Both the position numbers and the translations under genes were made by a program. Positions 54,265 through 64,000 of a DNA stretch of 64,000 bases are shown here, piece after piece. The DNA is from Doryteuthis pealeii. Its lineage: Eukaryota; Mollusca; Cephalopoda; Myopsida; Loliginidae. The notes beneath the pieces were generated by a model, which saw only the letters and a program-made list of their open reading frames with translations, was not told where the DNA came from and did not search any database. Positions within the stretch are counted from its first letter, which is position 1. Every line of letters begins with the position of its first letter. Where the stretch lies: the NCBI GenBank assembly GCA_023376005.1, contig CM042156.1, positions 39,704,264 through 39,768,263 of the forward strand. The letters are read 5' to 3'.

Positions 54265-54765
54265 GATGTAAGTAAAGTAAAGTCGTCAGGGATGGGTATT
54301 TGTCGCATACCCCACTTGTATGGACTGGGCACAAGGCCTCGTTTTAACGTGGGCCCACCCTCAAGCCGAAGCTCATGGGTGGGAAAGAACAAAAATTGCG
54401 TCGTTGCCTGGGGGGATAGCCACCTGGGATCGACGCTATTATTAAACTCTCGGCAAGTCCAGCGGCCGAAGCTCTCTGGACCCCCGGCGTTAACCGGAAA
54501 ACCGAATGTGCAAGGAGTTCTTAAAAAAAAAGATATCAGGGGTGGCCTAAAGTTGGTACCTGCCAGACACCGAGGGAGTCTATTCTCTTTTCACTAGTGC
54601 TAGATCAAGAAGATTGTTTTGGCATCTGAGGTGGAGTACCACACCTACTATCAGCTCCTCACTTTACCACACAAACCCCTGTGCTAATCATATGCTGATT
54701 TGGCAAAGGCCAGTACTGAATCCGGAATCTTGTGGTTCCTAATTGGATACTCTACCAAATTTATG
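54265..54765 (-). mobile_element. SINE-A copy carrying a 244-bp insertion
   Basis: The 3' end complement (gtaaagtaaagtcgtcaggg) is separated from the rest (ggtggcctaaagttggtacc onward to gatactctacca) by foreign sequence at 54,292-54,535. The SINE itself is diverged. Confidence 0.82.
54292..54535 (+). mobile_element. GC-rich retroposed segment with poly-A, source unknown
   Basis: A 244-bp segment, clearly GC-richer than its surroundings, ends in A9 plus gata and is flanked by tcaggg on both sides (54,286-54,291 and 54,536-54,541). It contains strong hairpins: GGGTATttgtcgcATACCC at the start and TCCAGcggccgaagctctCTGGA near 54,457. The poly-A and duplication argue for reverse-transcribed RNA, either a structured non-coding RNA or a LINE 5' region. 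A plus-strand open frame crossing it into the SINE is incidental. Confidence 0.6.
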
Positions 54766-54950
54766 AAAAAATGAAATCTATAAAATATAGAGATGAATAC
54801 TATAGAGAAACCTATAATTAAAAAGTCTAAATTAGATTTAAAAATTAAAAAAAAACACACCCAATATGAGTCAAGGTAAAAAACCATACATAAGTGAATA
54901 AGGTAGATATTCTAGTCATAACAAGACATTAGATGTATAATTCACACTGA

Positions 54951-55291
54951 TTAGTTTGGTTTGTTTTGTTTATGGCATATCAACCTCAGTTGGTCATTTA
55001 ATGCGGATAAAGTTTTGAAATAAATCAATTCTTAATGGATAATACAATTTTTTTATAAATACATTTTTCTATTTAGCCCATAGATGGGACCCTAACAGGT
55101 ACTACCACTCTGGGTCGGAGTGGACTAGGGAGCAATGGTGATGAAGGGGTGCTTCACATTCTCCAAACCTCCAAAACTGGAACCTCACCATCAGATAGAG
55201 TTTAACGTCATTCCCAGGACATGTAGATCTGCAGCCACTGCCTTCTAGCACCCATATGATAAAAAGGGGTTGGGGCTTGCCATAAGGGCAA
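54951..55291 (-). mobile_element. R1 copy, 5'-truncated, with target duplication
   Basis: Flanked by aattcacactga at 54,939-54,950 and 55,292-55,303. The tail is at the left. It stops at cataagggca. Confidence 0.88.
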
Positions 55292-55309
55292 AATTCACAC
55301 TGAATTGTC

Positions 55310-55435
55310 CAATTGAACACATAGCATAGTGGATAAAGGTGTTAGGTTAAGACAGTTCGAAATAACAGTTATCTCTAGGCTGCAGGTTCAATACTTCAAT
55401 AATTAAATAATCAACACAGCTTAACACCTGTACCC
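55310..55435 (+). repeat. Possible tRNA-like SINE fragment
   Basis: acatagcatagtggataaag resembles an A box and aggctgcaggttcaatact a B box, about 60 bp apart. No cloverleaf closes and no second copy is in the window. Confidence 0.35.
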
Positions 55436-55439
55436 CAGC

Positions 55440-55757
55440 TACAGCCAGCGGAATGAGAACAGGATACCCCCATGGACTGTCTTGTTCATCTTACCTGGAT
55501 GGTTAATGGGATAAAAGACAGCTACTTTTTTGTGGGGCGCATGCTTCCAGGATTTTTCAATATAGCACTTAGCATCCTTGTACAGTTTCCATCTAGCTTT
55601 TTTCTCTAAGTGTTTCATTAGAGTCCAAGTGGTGCAGCCATACAGTAGTACTGACATGGCTACAGTTTTGAAGAACTTTTGCTTCATCTTATCAGAGAGA
55701 TTAGATTTCCATATGATTGATAATCTATTTATAGCAGCCCAAGCCTTTTCTTATGCA
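55440..55757 (-). mobile_element. LINE-A fragment interrupted by a 5S-headed SINE
   Basis: An 82-codon minus-strand frame (55,687-55,439) begins KQKFFKTVAMSVLLYGCTTW, then KHLEKKARWKLYKDAKCYIE. Beyond it LINE sequence (gatttccatatgattgataa) continues to 55,757, where the next element enters. Confidence 0.78.
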
Positions 55758-55758
55758 T

Positions 55759-55868
55759 TACGGTCAAGTCATGCTGAAAATGTCAGTTCTCACTAGATCT
55801 GAAGTTAAGCAGCAATGAGCCTTTTCAATACCTGATTGGGTGACCACTTAAGCAATAGCTAGTACTTA
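55759..55868 (+). pseudogene. 5S rRNA-like sequence (SINE head)
   Basis: About 110 of about 120 bases of a 5S rRNA are discernible in order, from catgctgaaaatgtcagttct to the tgattgggtgaccact segment. Many substitutions and an altered 3' end make it non-functional as rRNA. It keeps a 5S type A-box region and C-box-like region that could act as an internal Pol III promoter. Confidence 0.65.
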
Positions 55869-55975
55869 CTGTAAACAAACTGTAGTCCTTTGTTTATTAA
55901 AAGGAATTGATTCAGTATTAAATGATCTGGAAAGGGTTGATATGCTGTAAAACAAAGCAAAACAACCAACTAATC
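55759..55975 (+). mobile_element. 5S rRNA-headed SINE with an R1-type tail
   Basis: 55,759-55,868 resembles 5S rRNA: gaagttaagcagc in the internal promoter and gattgggtgacc further on. After a short spacer, 55,895-55,972 matches the R1 3' end (ttgattc...attaaatgat, gggttgatatgctgtaaaac), closing with an AAACC-like tail. tttcttat occurs just left (about 55,747) and right (about 55,977) as a possible target duplication. This is the layout of SINE3-type elements. Confidence 0.65.
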
Positions 55976-56598
55976 TTTCTTATATGTATATTGTAGCATA
56001 ACAATGGTCATAGTTTGTCGCATAGGCCAACTAAAGTTGTAGTAGTAGTCGTTATTAGTAGTAGTTGTTAGTTCAGAAACAACATACACGCAAGTTGTAT
56101 AGTCACAAGGGGCTTTGTATTTATTTTGATACATGTGGGTTCTTTTTCAGAGAGAAGGAAAGACAGAGAGAAAGAGAGAGAGGGTACGGTCAAATTATTC
56201 TATCTTCTAACATAGTATCATGTTCCTTACTGCTGTCCCAGACCAATACGGGGGACCGACCGACATGCCTGCTGTCACCAGAGCTCAGCCAAAAAAAGGG
56301 GCAGATTTTCTTCTCACCCGTTTCTCGTTCTGGGGTCACATCCGTTTCCGGTCAAAGCCCTGAACTTCCATTTTTATTTTTTAATCTATTTCCAGTGTCA
56401 TTCTCCGGTCAAATTACTGGCACCCCACTTAGTGTTTACTCTTCCAAATTTTAACCTTTGTTTGTTCTTATTTCTTCTTCCTCTCTTTCCTGTCAATCTC
56501 CAAATTCTCCGTAGACCATAATAATTACGCTACAATATTGGCATTGCTTTCTGCTACCGATTGAGAGAAAATAGTTTTAAAATTTATTAGATCAGATT
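55976..56598. other. Unassigned sequence
   Basis: A GA run lies at 56,151-56,182. The GC-richer part 56,225-56,420 (gaccaatacgggggaccgac, cccgtttctcgttctggggt) stands out from the background but matches nothing I know. A 129-codon plus-strand frame across it (56,065-56,454) has no domain. Confidence 0.35.
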
Positions 56599-56599
56599 T

Positions 56600-56695
56600 T
56601 CATGAGATTGGAATAGTAATCTGTCTATAGCAGTTCATGCTTTTCTTATGCATATATTGACATCACTTTCTGTAGATGAGATATTCCTACCTTGG
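56600..56695 (-). mobile_element. LINE-A fragment
   Basis: gagattggaatagtaatctg, gcagttcatgcttttcttat and gacatcactttctgtagatg correspond in reverse to 14,350-14,450. Confidence 0.65.
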
Positions 56696-57039
56696 TATGG
56701 GAACTAGCTGGCAGCACCAGGTATTCCAGTGCCAGTCAGGATGCCAGCAACTATATTTGTCTTGAGAAAGCATTTTGCATACTTAAATTAAGCAAAGTGA
56801 ATGATTACTGCTGTTAATGGGTTACATGGTAAGGTCTAAATGACATTTTCTTGCATTGGTTTCTCTGCATATTTAATTATGTCAAGCAAGAATTCCAGAG
56901 AAGAGACAGATCATTAGCTGCTCACCCAAAGAATGTTACCATTTTTAAAAGAGACATTTTTGTATTGCCGTTTCATTTTCTCTTCACTGCAGCACATTGG
57001 TATGTGAAATGTGAATGATATTTACAATGATGAAGATGA

Positions 57040-57928
57040 AGCCTATCTATCTTTCTATTTATCTATCTCCTAATTTTGATATCTATCTATCTCAATCTCT
57101 CTATCTCTCTCTCTCTCTCTATTATCTGTCTATCACCTTATGTTGATATCTGTCTATTTAAATCTCTCTACATTCATCTATCTATCTATCTCTCTATCCC
57201 AGTCTTTCTATATCTATCACCTAATGTTGATATCTATCTCCATCTCTCTATCTCTCTCTATCTATCTCACTCCCTTTATTATCTGTCTATCACCTTATGT
57301 TGATATCTATCTATCTGTCTATCTAAATCTCTCTATATTCATCTATCTATCTATCTCTCTATCCCAATCTCTCTATATTTATCTGTCTATCTATCTCAGT
57401 CTTTCTATATCTATCACCTAATGTTGATATCTCTCTCTCTCTCTCTATCTAACTCTCTCTCTATTGTCTGTCTATCACCTTATGTTGATATCTATCTGTC
57501 TATTTAAATCTCTCTATATTCATCTATCTATTCATCTCTCTCTCTCTATTCATCTATCTATCTATCCCAATCTATCTATATCTATTTATCTCAATCTCTC
57601 TATATCTATCTATCTATCTATCTCTCTATCCCAATCTATCTATATCTATTTATCTCAATCTCTCTATATCTATCTATCTATCTATCTGAGTCTTTCTATG
57701 TCTATCACCTTATGTTGATATCTATCTATCTATCTATCCCAATCTCTCTATATCTATCTGTCTATCTCAGTCTTTCTATATCTATCACCTTATGTTGATT
57801 ATCTATCTATATCTATCTATCCCAATCTCTCTATATATATCTATCTCAGTCTTTCTATATCTATCACCTTATGTTGATATCTATCTATCTATATCTATCT
57901 ATAGTCTTTCTATATCTATCACATGTTG

Positions 57929-57962
<34 letters not shown>

Positions 57963-58025
57963 CCAATCTTTCTATATCTATCTATCAATCTATCTCAGTC
58001 TTTCTATATCTATCACCTTATGCCA
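57040..58025 (+). repeat. TATC/TCTC array with higher-order units
   Basis: About 1 kb of tatc/tctc repeats punctuated about ten times by tatcaccttatgttgatatc and several times by cagtctttctatatctatca. So there is a higher-order unit of about 60-140 bp above the tetranucleotide. Confidence 0.93.
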
Positions 58026-58239
58026 TTAGTGTTGAGGACAGTTGATCATCATCATCTTATATTTTTATTCTATTACTTGTTCTTGTTTTAATTGATCAAA
58101 AATTTACCTTTAGAAATAAAATTACATTGTTTTCTTTTACACTTGTAGCAAATTTTCCCTATTCCTTTTCTTTTAGAATTCAAATGATAAAATAATTATA
58201 TGTTTATATACTGATGGTGTACCTCAATCAATCTATTGC

Positions 58240-58281
58240 CTAACTCACTGTGCCGTGAGATGAAAAAGGTTGAAAAACCCT
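58240..58281. mobile_element. hAT-type terminus fragment
   Basis: gtgccgtgagatgaaaaagg/ttgaaaaaccctg is a typical hAT right end; its complement begins CAGGGTTTTTCAACC. A matching left end was not located. Confidence 0.55.
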
Positions 58282-58868
58282 GACCTACAGCAATGAATAA
58301 ACAGCAGAAAATCAAACATTAAAAAAAAAATAAAGATAATTCCTCTATTTTCAAGGTGTGTTTTTTACCCCCCGAGCTAAAATATGCAACCCCAGCTGAA
58401 AACCATCAAGTGTCCAAATGCCTTTTAGCCAGGGAATTTTCTACTGAATGGTTGCTATAGTTACGGTATTGATTCTGGGAAATGAGAATTTTTACTTGCC
58501 TCACCTCTAAAACCTCCCCAGACACGTCCTTTCCACAAAACTCCACCCCAATGCTGTCCATTATTATTATTTATTGAATCTCAAATGAAACCAATGAGTT
58601 ATGAATGTCAGGTGAAGCATTCGGGTTCTCTGCCAATTATTTGTCACAAAGCCAATGTGGAAATCAATATTCAAATAATCAATACATTAGTGAAATAATC
58701 AATAACATTAGGTTGGTGATTTGCATGATGGTGTCATAAAAACCATTCTTTGAGGTTTGGCTTTTAGACTTTGGTTCCACAGAAAGAATTTTTAAGAGCA
58801 GTCAGATGAAAAAGTAAGGCCATCAAACATGGCTGACATTATTTCTCTGAATTTTTTTAGATGAGTCT
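58282..58868. other. Unassigned sequence
   Basis: Short direct repeats (atcaatacattagtgaaata) only. Confidence 0.4.
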
Positions 58869-58869
58869 T

Positions 58870-58955
58870 GATAACTTGTATTATTTGGACTATTGTCCTC
58901 ATCTTTATTGTTATTTGTACAATGTTTCGGCCGATGTGTCCTCTGACCTTCTTTT
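58870..58955 (+). repeat. R7 fragment
   Basis: tattatttggactattgtcc, tcatctttattgttatttgt and acaatgtttcggccgatgtg match the R7 copies at 32,180 and 32,790. It runs into T-rich tandem repeats. Confidence 0.65.
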
Positions 58956-59082
58956 TTTTATCATTTTTTTTTTTATCATTTTTTTTTTTATTTCTCGCAA
59001 TAGCTCTTAAGTAAACATATTGTGGAATAGAAGATTTCCTAGCTCCAAGAACTAAGCGCATCCATATATTTCTGGCCTGCGC

Positions 59083-59470
59083 AAGGGGGGGAGTGTAGCA
59101 GGTGACAATAGATATTGAACTCGCAGCCTCCCCATCATGAGGAGTGGCTCAGAGTCAGACTACTGTCACCCCTGTTGAATATGCAAATTTCGCACAGGGC
59201 GGGCAGCTTTGAGCGTGATTAGCCTGGATGTAAGATCTTGGGGAGGGCAGTTACTTATTATTTAAGGCCTACCTTCCTACACTATGGACAGTCATGTTTT
59301 GATCTTTTTAACGTGCGTTGAATGAGTGAACTTTTGACGGATTGAGCAAGGACTACTGTGATAGTGTTGCAGGCAAAAGATTGTGTCGGGGACTTTTGCA
59401 GTTGGGAAAATTGATTACAATGGTTGCTTTTGGTCATTACTTCACACAAACAATTTCACATATCAAACAT
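59083..59470 (+). mobile_element. LTR start with polypurine tract
   Basis: A purine run AAGGGGGGGAG (59,083-59,093) is followed directly by TGTAGCAGGTGACAATAG, the expected layout of a polypurine tract and 3' LTR. A TATA-like ttatttaagg follows at 59,258. The LTR's end and the 5' partner are not resolved, and no pol remnant is recognised upstream. The family would be new to this window. Confidence 0.45.
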
Positions 59471-59484
59471 TGTAATAATTAAAT

Positions 59485-59730
59485 GGACCATATTACCTTT
59501 AAGCACCCTTTTTGATCTTGATTAAGAAAGGACATATTTTTCATTTGCACCGTCAATATCCGGTTGTTTGTTAGGGGTTAGGGTTAGGGGTTAAGGTTTG
59601 GGGTTAGTTTTATAATTTAAAAAAAATCTAAAAATCATCTGTTAAAACAACTGGATATTAACGTTGTAAATGAAAAACGTGTCCTTTCTTAATCGAGATC
59701 AAAAAGGGGTGCCTAAAGGTCATATGGTCC
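59485..59730. mobile_element. Palindromic MITE family M8, copy 4
   Basis: Full-length copy with a perfect 8-bp duplication aattaaat at 59,477-59,484 and 59,731-59,738. The loop has the longest telomere-like stretch (ttaggggttagggttagggg). Confidence 0.9.
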
Positions 59731-59738
59731 AATTAAAT

Positions 59739-59785
59739 TAACATACTGTGGTATATCAACAGGTCCTGCTAGTTTTATTATAGTA
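59739..59785 (+). mobile_element. Helitron-B-like 3' end
   Basis: The phrase actgtggtatatcaacaggt followed by cctgctag and T resembles the reverse sequence at 62,750-62,812, where CTAG also marks the junction. A hairpin is weak, so the assignment rests on two copies sharing the same CTAG boundary. Confidence 0.45.
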
Positions 59786-60345
59786 GATTCCAATTTTTAA
59801 AAAAATAAACCAAAAGAGAAAAAATATCTAAAAAAAAATCTATCATAATTGATGAAATGTGTAGAAAATGATTCTTGCAATTTGTAATAAACATAGCAAT
59901 AAAATTTCAGCAATAACATTTCAGAAAGAAAATAATAAAAAAAAAAAAATGATCTGAAAACTTTGCTTGCAATTTGAAAAAGCTAAACACTTTTATTTCC
60001 TGGAGAAATAATAATTCAGTAGAGATTGCATGAATCTTTTCTCCATCTTCAAACATGTCTCTTCCATCAATTGCTTGTAAATTCTTTTTTGTTTGTTTTC
60101 AAAAATATATTAACTTCATGATATGAGAATCTTCATAAATTAAATTCAACATGTAGCTGAACCATATGAAACATTACAAAAAGTCTGCCTAATTAAGAAA
60201 TAAATAATATCGGGCATGTATTTATTGAAACCTATTTTTTAAAAAATACTGTGGCCTGTAAATGTTGTGTACTACTTCCTGAGTATATATATAATAACGT
60301 TGTTCTAATATTTTTAAGTTGTAATGATACTGACTATAAATTAAA
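59786..60345. other. Unassigned AT-rich sequence
   Basis: Poly-A and poly-T runs, no element or gene recognised. Confidence 0.4.
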
Positions 60346-60454
60346 TCACACAAACACGTGGGAGGTAGATGCAAAAAATACAGTGGCCTGGAGCCTCAAT
60401 GTTAAACAAGGCACGGACAGGGGTGAGGCAGAGAGGAGAGTAACCTCGACAGAA

Positions 60455-60640
60455 AAGAGAGCCAGAAAGAGAGTTGTGATTTCAAGGCTCCGGGTTTCTA
60501 TACTGGACCTCACCAACTCAGCAGATGCACAGCACATCAGCAGTAATTTGATCTGTGCAGTAAACCATAAACACCTCAGCAAAGCAATCTCCCTGGTTTA
60601 GTGCTAGACTCCCTCACTATTCAAATAATATTAAAAGTAG
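60455..60640 (+). mobile_element. SINE-A copy, strongly diverged
   Basis: Recognisable from gttgtgatttcaaggctccgg (head region), caccaactcagcagatgcac, atctgtgcagtaaa and ctagactccctcact. The A box is lost. Confidence 0.6.
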
Positions 60641-61101
60641 CCCACACTGCCAAATTGACTACTTAATACTAGGTGTAAAAACAAGACGAATAAGATTAAA
60701 GAAAGACTAGCCAAGTATTAATAATAACTGACACTGCTTCATTTAAGAAATTTAAAGTTAAGATTATTGCTACTAGGTATAAAAACTAGAGGAATATGAT
60801 GAAAGACTAAACCTAAATTAACATTAATTGACACTGATGTGTCTAAGAAATTTAAATACTATTGCTTTATAATGTGACTTGTATAATTAAAAACAGTTTA
60901 AGTTTAAAAATTCTAGTAAAAGAATTAATAGACATAACTCGATGTAAAAAATTCCTGAAATAATGATACATTTATGTTGGCAGGAGAATAGATAAAATAA
61001 AAAAGGAGAAATGAGTACTGAAAATAATTATGAAAATATCTTTAACTTAGGTGCCTTTTTGTACCTGTCTGTACCTCTTTAAAATAGATACCAGATTTAA
61101 T
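60641..61101. other. Unassigned sequence with a short duplication
   Basis: actaggtgtaaaaacaagac at 60,668 and actaggtataaaaactagag at 60,771 show a diverged local duplication of about 100 bp. Confidence 0.45.
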
Positions 61102-61590
61102 TATTACATAATCTATGCGGTTGCATAAGATTATTGTCAATCCCCTGTAATTCTGATGGGATGACCTTTTTCATACCATGGCCGGGTCCTTCCATGAAAA
61201 ATTACAGAAGCCCGCCAAAATACGTGAAGTCACGTGGGACCTGTTCGGTCCCCAGTTTGCAGTTGGACGTCAGGCAGTGAAGATGTACTGCCGAACTGTG
61301 ACTCACTCTGCATATGCGCGCTATGTTAGTTAGCAGATGTCTGGTGGGGATTTAACAATAAAATAAGATCAAGTAAATCGAAGTCTTGTGTTTATTACCT
61401 AAAAACTAACAATGACACAGGGCTTCTGATAAGGAGAAATCCCTAACAGACAACCAGATCCGAAGTCTCCAAGAGAAGTCCAGACCTTAGAAGATTCCAG
61501 ACCAAGTCAAGATGATAGAAGAAATACCAAAGACGATCAGAATACTAAAGACGGCCAAGAAATAGAATTAAAGAAAGAGGTATGCAACAT
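61102..61590 (+). mobile_element. Solo LTR of family T1, second copy
   Basis: Starts TATTACATAATC (TG changed to TA) and ends GCAACA. It matches 9249-9663 through ggttgcataagattattgtc, cgtgaagtcacgtgggacct and ttggacgtcaggcag. Flanks ttaat and ttata are a decayed target duplication. AATAAAATAAGATC marks the polyadenylation region. Confidence 0.78.
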
Positions 61591-61663
61591 TATAATTATT
61601 TAGTGCCAGTGAAGAAGGCGCTATGCAACATAATGGCATGTAAGCACCTCCCCATCATTTCAA

Positions 61664-62253
61664 TGCACCGACTGCACCTCTGCAGAGGGGTAAGACTCCC
61701 CAATGGGGCCACCTGTTGGCCATGGGTGGCAACACGTGATGCTTAAGGATAGAGCCCAGGTGGATGAGCAGTTCATGACATGCAATACTCCACTTTGGCC
61801 CTATCTTGGGCTAGACGGACAGTCGGAGAGGCCCCCTCCGATCAATCGGCTGGTCACGTCAAGCCCTAGCACCTATATGATTCTCCCAACCCTATTGCCC
61901 TTATGGCAAGCCCCAACCCCTTTTTATCATATGGGTGCTAGAAGGCGGTGGCTGCGGGTCTACATGTCCTGGGAATGACGTTAAACTCTATCTGATGATA
62001 GAGGTGAGGTTCCAGTTTTGGAGGTTTGGGGAATGTGGAGCACCCCTTCATCACCATTGCTCCCTGGTCCACTCTGACCCGGAGTGGTAGTACCTGTTAG
62101 GGTCCCATCTATGGGTTAAATAGAAAAATGTATTTATAAAAAAATTGTATTATCCATTAAGAACTGATTTATTTCAAAACTTTATCGGCATTAAATGACC
62201 CACTGAGGTTGATATGCCATAAAACAAACCAAACCAAACCAAACCAAACCAAA
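61664..62253 (+). mobile_element. R1 copy, forward, nearly full length
   Basis: Runs from caccgactgcacctctgcag to gaggttgatatgccataaaa and an (AAACC)n tail with four to five units at 62,226-62,251. It is the clearest view of the tail. A 91-codon open frame in its 5' half is also open in other copies, but with frame breaks, so I do not treat it as coding. Confidence 0.87.
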
Positions 62254-62284
62254 ATAGGAAATGGTGAGACAAGTTCAAATCCTG

Positions 62285-62738
62285 GTTTAGTTAAATTAGG
62301 AAGTAAAGAATAAAATTACAGTTATTTCTTCTTGTTAATGGATTTCTCTTAAGATTTATCCAGAGATGTTTGCTCATATACATTATTTAAAAAAAATTCT
62401 AATTAAAAAAAAACAAAAAAAAAAACAAACAATTAGAAATCAATAATACTAAGCACATATTTATTAAATTCAAATTTTTAATACCAATATGCAAATTAGC
62501 CTTCCCGTTCACACTGTAAACCGCTATTTTGTTGTATATATAAATACAATTGCATGTTATTAATATGTATATGTGGCCAACAGTATTAATAATATAAAAC
62601 AATTTTATTAATAATTGAGGTTTTAAATAAAAATAAAATCATGCAGAATGTGACGTAAATAACTAAGGGAATTGCGACTTAGTAGTGATATAGTTTCAGT
62701 TACAGACAGACAAATACACAATCTCCATTATAATAAGA
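62285..62738 (-). mobile_element. Helitron copy, 3'-truncated
   Basis: The minus strand begins TCTTATTATAATGGAGATTG at 62,738 and follows the 23,751 element through caaaatagcggtttacagtg to the ttacttcctaattt region. The 3' hairpin and CTAG are missing. Directly beyond its 5' end lies a piece of Helitron 3' subterminal sequence, so it seems to have inserted into another Helitron. Confidence 0.82.
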
Positions 62739-62815
62739 TTTAAGTTTTAATGCAATAAAATATTACTAGCAGGACCTGTGGATATACACCAGTATGATAA
62801 TTTAATTATTATGTT
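62739..62815 (-). mobile_element. Helitron 3' subterminal piece and CTAG junction
   Basis: The minus strand reads ...ccacaggtcctgCTAG|taatattttattgcatt. The part after CTAG matches the last 60 bp region of the 23,751 Helitron, and the part before it matches 59,745-59,778. Two Helitron ends therefore meet here. Confidence 0.5.
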
Positions 62816-62831
62816 TGATATGTCTACTTAA

Positions 62832-63058
62832 GTAAGTAAAGTCGTCGGGGTGGCCTAATGTTGGTATCAGCCAGAGAGCGAGGGAGTCTATCCCCCTTTC
62901 AAAATCTGAGGTGGAGCGCCACACCTACCATCAGCTCCTCACTTTACCACACATATATCTGTGCTACTCATACGCTGAGTTGGTTGGGGTTGGTATCGAA
63001 CCAAGAACCTTTTGGCTCCTAGCCAAACACTCTATCGACTGAGCTAAACCAGCCCCTT
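62832..63058 (-). mobile_element. SINE-A copy
   Basis: From aagtaaagtcgtcggggtgg to atcgactgagctaaaccagcccc, with intact A and B boxes in reverse (tagctcagtcgat; the complement of ggtatcgaaccaagaacc). A small internal deletion removes the gcgctagacc segment. Confidence 0.86.
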
Positions 63059-63094
63059 CAATATGTAAAACCTTACATCAATCAGTTTTGTATA

Positions 63095-63210
63095 GATTCT
63101 GGATGCCATAAGAAGACCTACCAGGAGTGATAACTGATAGGGATAGTTGGCAAGAGAGAGCTATGGGAATTCATGCTGTCAGCATGACCTCATGATTATG
63201 ATGATTTCTT
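63095..63210 (+). mobile_element. LINE-A 3' end fragment
   Basis: Translates to RFWMP, RRPTRSDN, DRDSWQERAMGIHAVSMT across frames, then (atgatt)n. It is the shortest of the LINE-A tails. Confidence 0.65.
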
Positions 63211-63739
63211 TCATCTTAATTTCAGTTGTTTTTTTTCTTGGAACTTTTAAGACAACCACTCTATGGCCATGAGTAATAATATCATTCTTAATTCAAATTA
63301 ATGAAATTCACTTGACATTAATTCGAAAACAAATTCAAACTTAGAATAAGAAATACTGCAAAGAATTATCTCATATAAAAGTCGATTATTTTCTGCTGAC
63401 GAGCTAACTGGAGATAAACTATTTTTGTCTGGATATCCGTGGGTATTTTGATAGAATTAAACCCAGAGGTGAGTCACCTGGGACAGGATCTAGGAAAGAG
63501 GAGGTTGGCAAGGAGTAGGGATTTGGGTGTGGCAGGAAAAAGGAAAAAAAAGAAAAACACATGGAAGTGAACTTATTTAGCCCTGTGTATATACAAGATA
63601 TGTTTGGAAAGTATCCAGCCATTTTAGAACTGGTTGTGCAGACTTGATGCAATTTAGAAACCCATCAGAGAATGTACGTGTTAATTTCAGAGAAAGGTTT
63701 CTCAAATCAACAGGACCAGAGTTTTTTTTTTTTTTTTAC
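63211..63739. other. Unassigned sequence
   Basis: No repeat family or coding signature recognised. Poly-T run at 63,723-63,737. Confidence 0.4.
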
Positions 63740-64000
63740 AAGGATCAGAGATGCTGATAGGTACATGTCCTGCATTCCTGACGCATAAAAATCTAAAAGG
63801 ACACAGTAAAATCATATCTATGCATCCCAGTGTTTTTTTTCTTCCCCCACCATTTCTAGCTAACTGTAAATACATTTCAATATTTTCTTGGAAATGAATT
63901 ACACTGTATGGGGTATAAGGTAGGGGTTCGATGGCTTTAGTTGTTTATAGATAAAAACTCGACAATTTATTAAGAAACTTACTTGGGACCCATCAAATTT
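63740..64000 (+). repeat. R6 repeat, copy running off the window
   Basis: gatgctgataggtacatgtc, aaatctaaaaggacacagta, catcccagtgttttttt and gggacccatcaaattt match 13,580-13,800. A 40-bp insertion near 63,940-63,980 interrupts it. Confidence 0.75.

Noticed and set aside
54292..54597. 101-codon frame
   Set aside because: It spans the junction between the retroposed GC-rich insert and the SINE body, so it is chance.
59569..59605. Interstitial telomere
   Set aside because: The ttaggg-like units are few and imperfect and lie in the loop of a MITE present at four sites, so they move with the element.
61703..61978. 91-codon frame within R1
   Set aside because: Equivalent stretches in other R1 copies are broken by indels at different points, so there is no selection for a protein.

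Overview
This is a eukaryotic, almost certainly animal, nuclear window made almost entirely of mobile and tandem repeats. I could not support any intact host protein-coding gene, rRNA gene or functional tRNA gene. The AT-rich background, very long (TA)n tracts, tRNA-headed SINEs, a LINE with an (ATG)n tail, Helitrons, mariner, hAT and piggyBac-type elements and hammerhead-ribozyme repeats suggest a repeat-rich lophotrochozoan, probably a mollusc and possibly a cephalopod. That is inference from repeat style, not from a marker gene. A run of 100 N at 6401-6500 shows that this is a scaffold.

The commonest family, called R1 here, is a non-coding retroposon of about 586 bp ending in (AAACC)n, with 12-14 bp target-site duplications. 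It occurs about twenty times, full length, 5'-truncated or nested. Two tRNA-headed SINE families (SINE-A and SINE-B), one LINE family represented by 3'-end pieces, four palindromic MITEs with 8-bp target duplications, an LTR family left as solo LTRs, and Helitrons with TC...CTAG ends fill most of the rest.

Layout: 0-2.3 kb, R1 copies. 2.3-6.3 kb, a cluster of foldback palindromes around two 376-bp direct repeats that each carry a tRNA-like head and a hammerhead ribozyme. 7.5-11.7 kb, LTRs and a piggyBac-like element. 12-19.5 kb, SINEs, LINE pieces, MITEs and foldbacks. 19.7-21.6 kb, a tandem array of mariner-like MITEs and a 63-bp tandem repeat. 23.5-24.4 kb, SINE plus a complete short Helitron. 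27.4-28.5 kb, a mariner whose end has been tandemly amplified. 30-34.9 kb, R1, LINE and duplicated segments. 34.95-42.6 kb, a block whose texture differs from everything around it and which looks like uncorrected sequence. 43-48.4 kb, pyrimidine and purine tracts and a tandem array of about 100-bp units born inside R1. 49-50 kb, a 92-bp satellite. 51-56 kb, deeply nested R1, SINE and hAT insertions, a GC-rich retroposed segment and a 5S rRNA-headed SINE. 57-64 kb, a TATC array, an LTR end, a MITE, a solo LTR, R1 and a nested Helitron.

The most interesting biology is the tandem hammerhead repeat at 3281-4024: two ribozymes with complete cores, 376-377 nt apart, each behind a Pol III-like tRNA head. 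This is the arrangement expected of a retrozyme-like or SINE-like source of small self-cleaved RNA.
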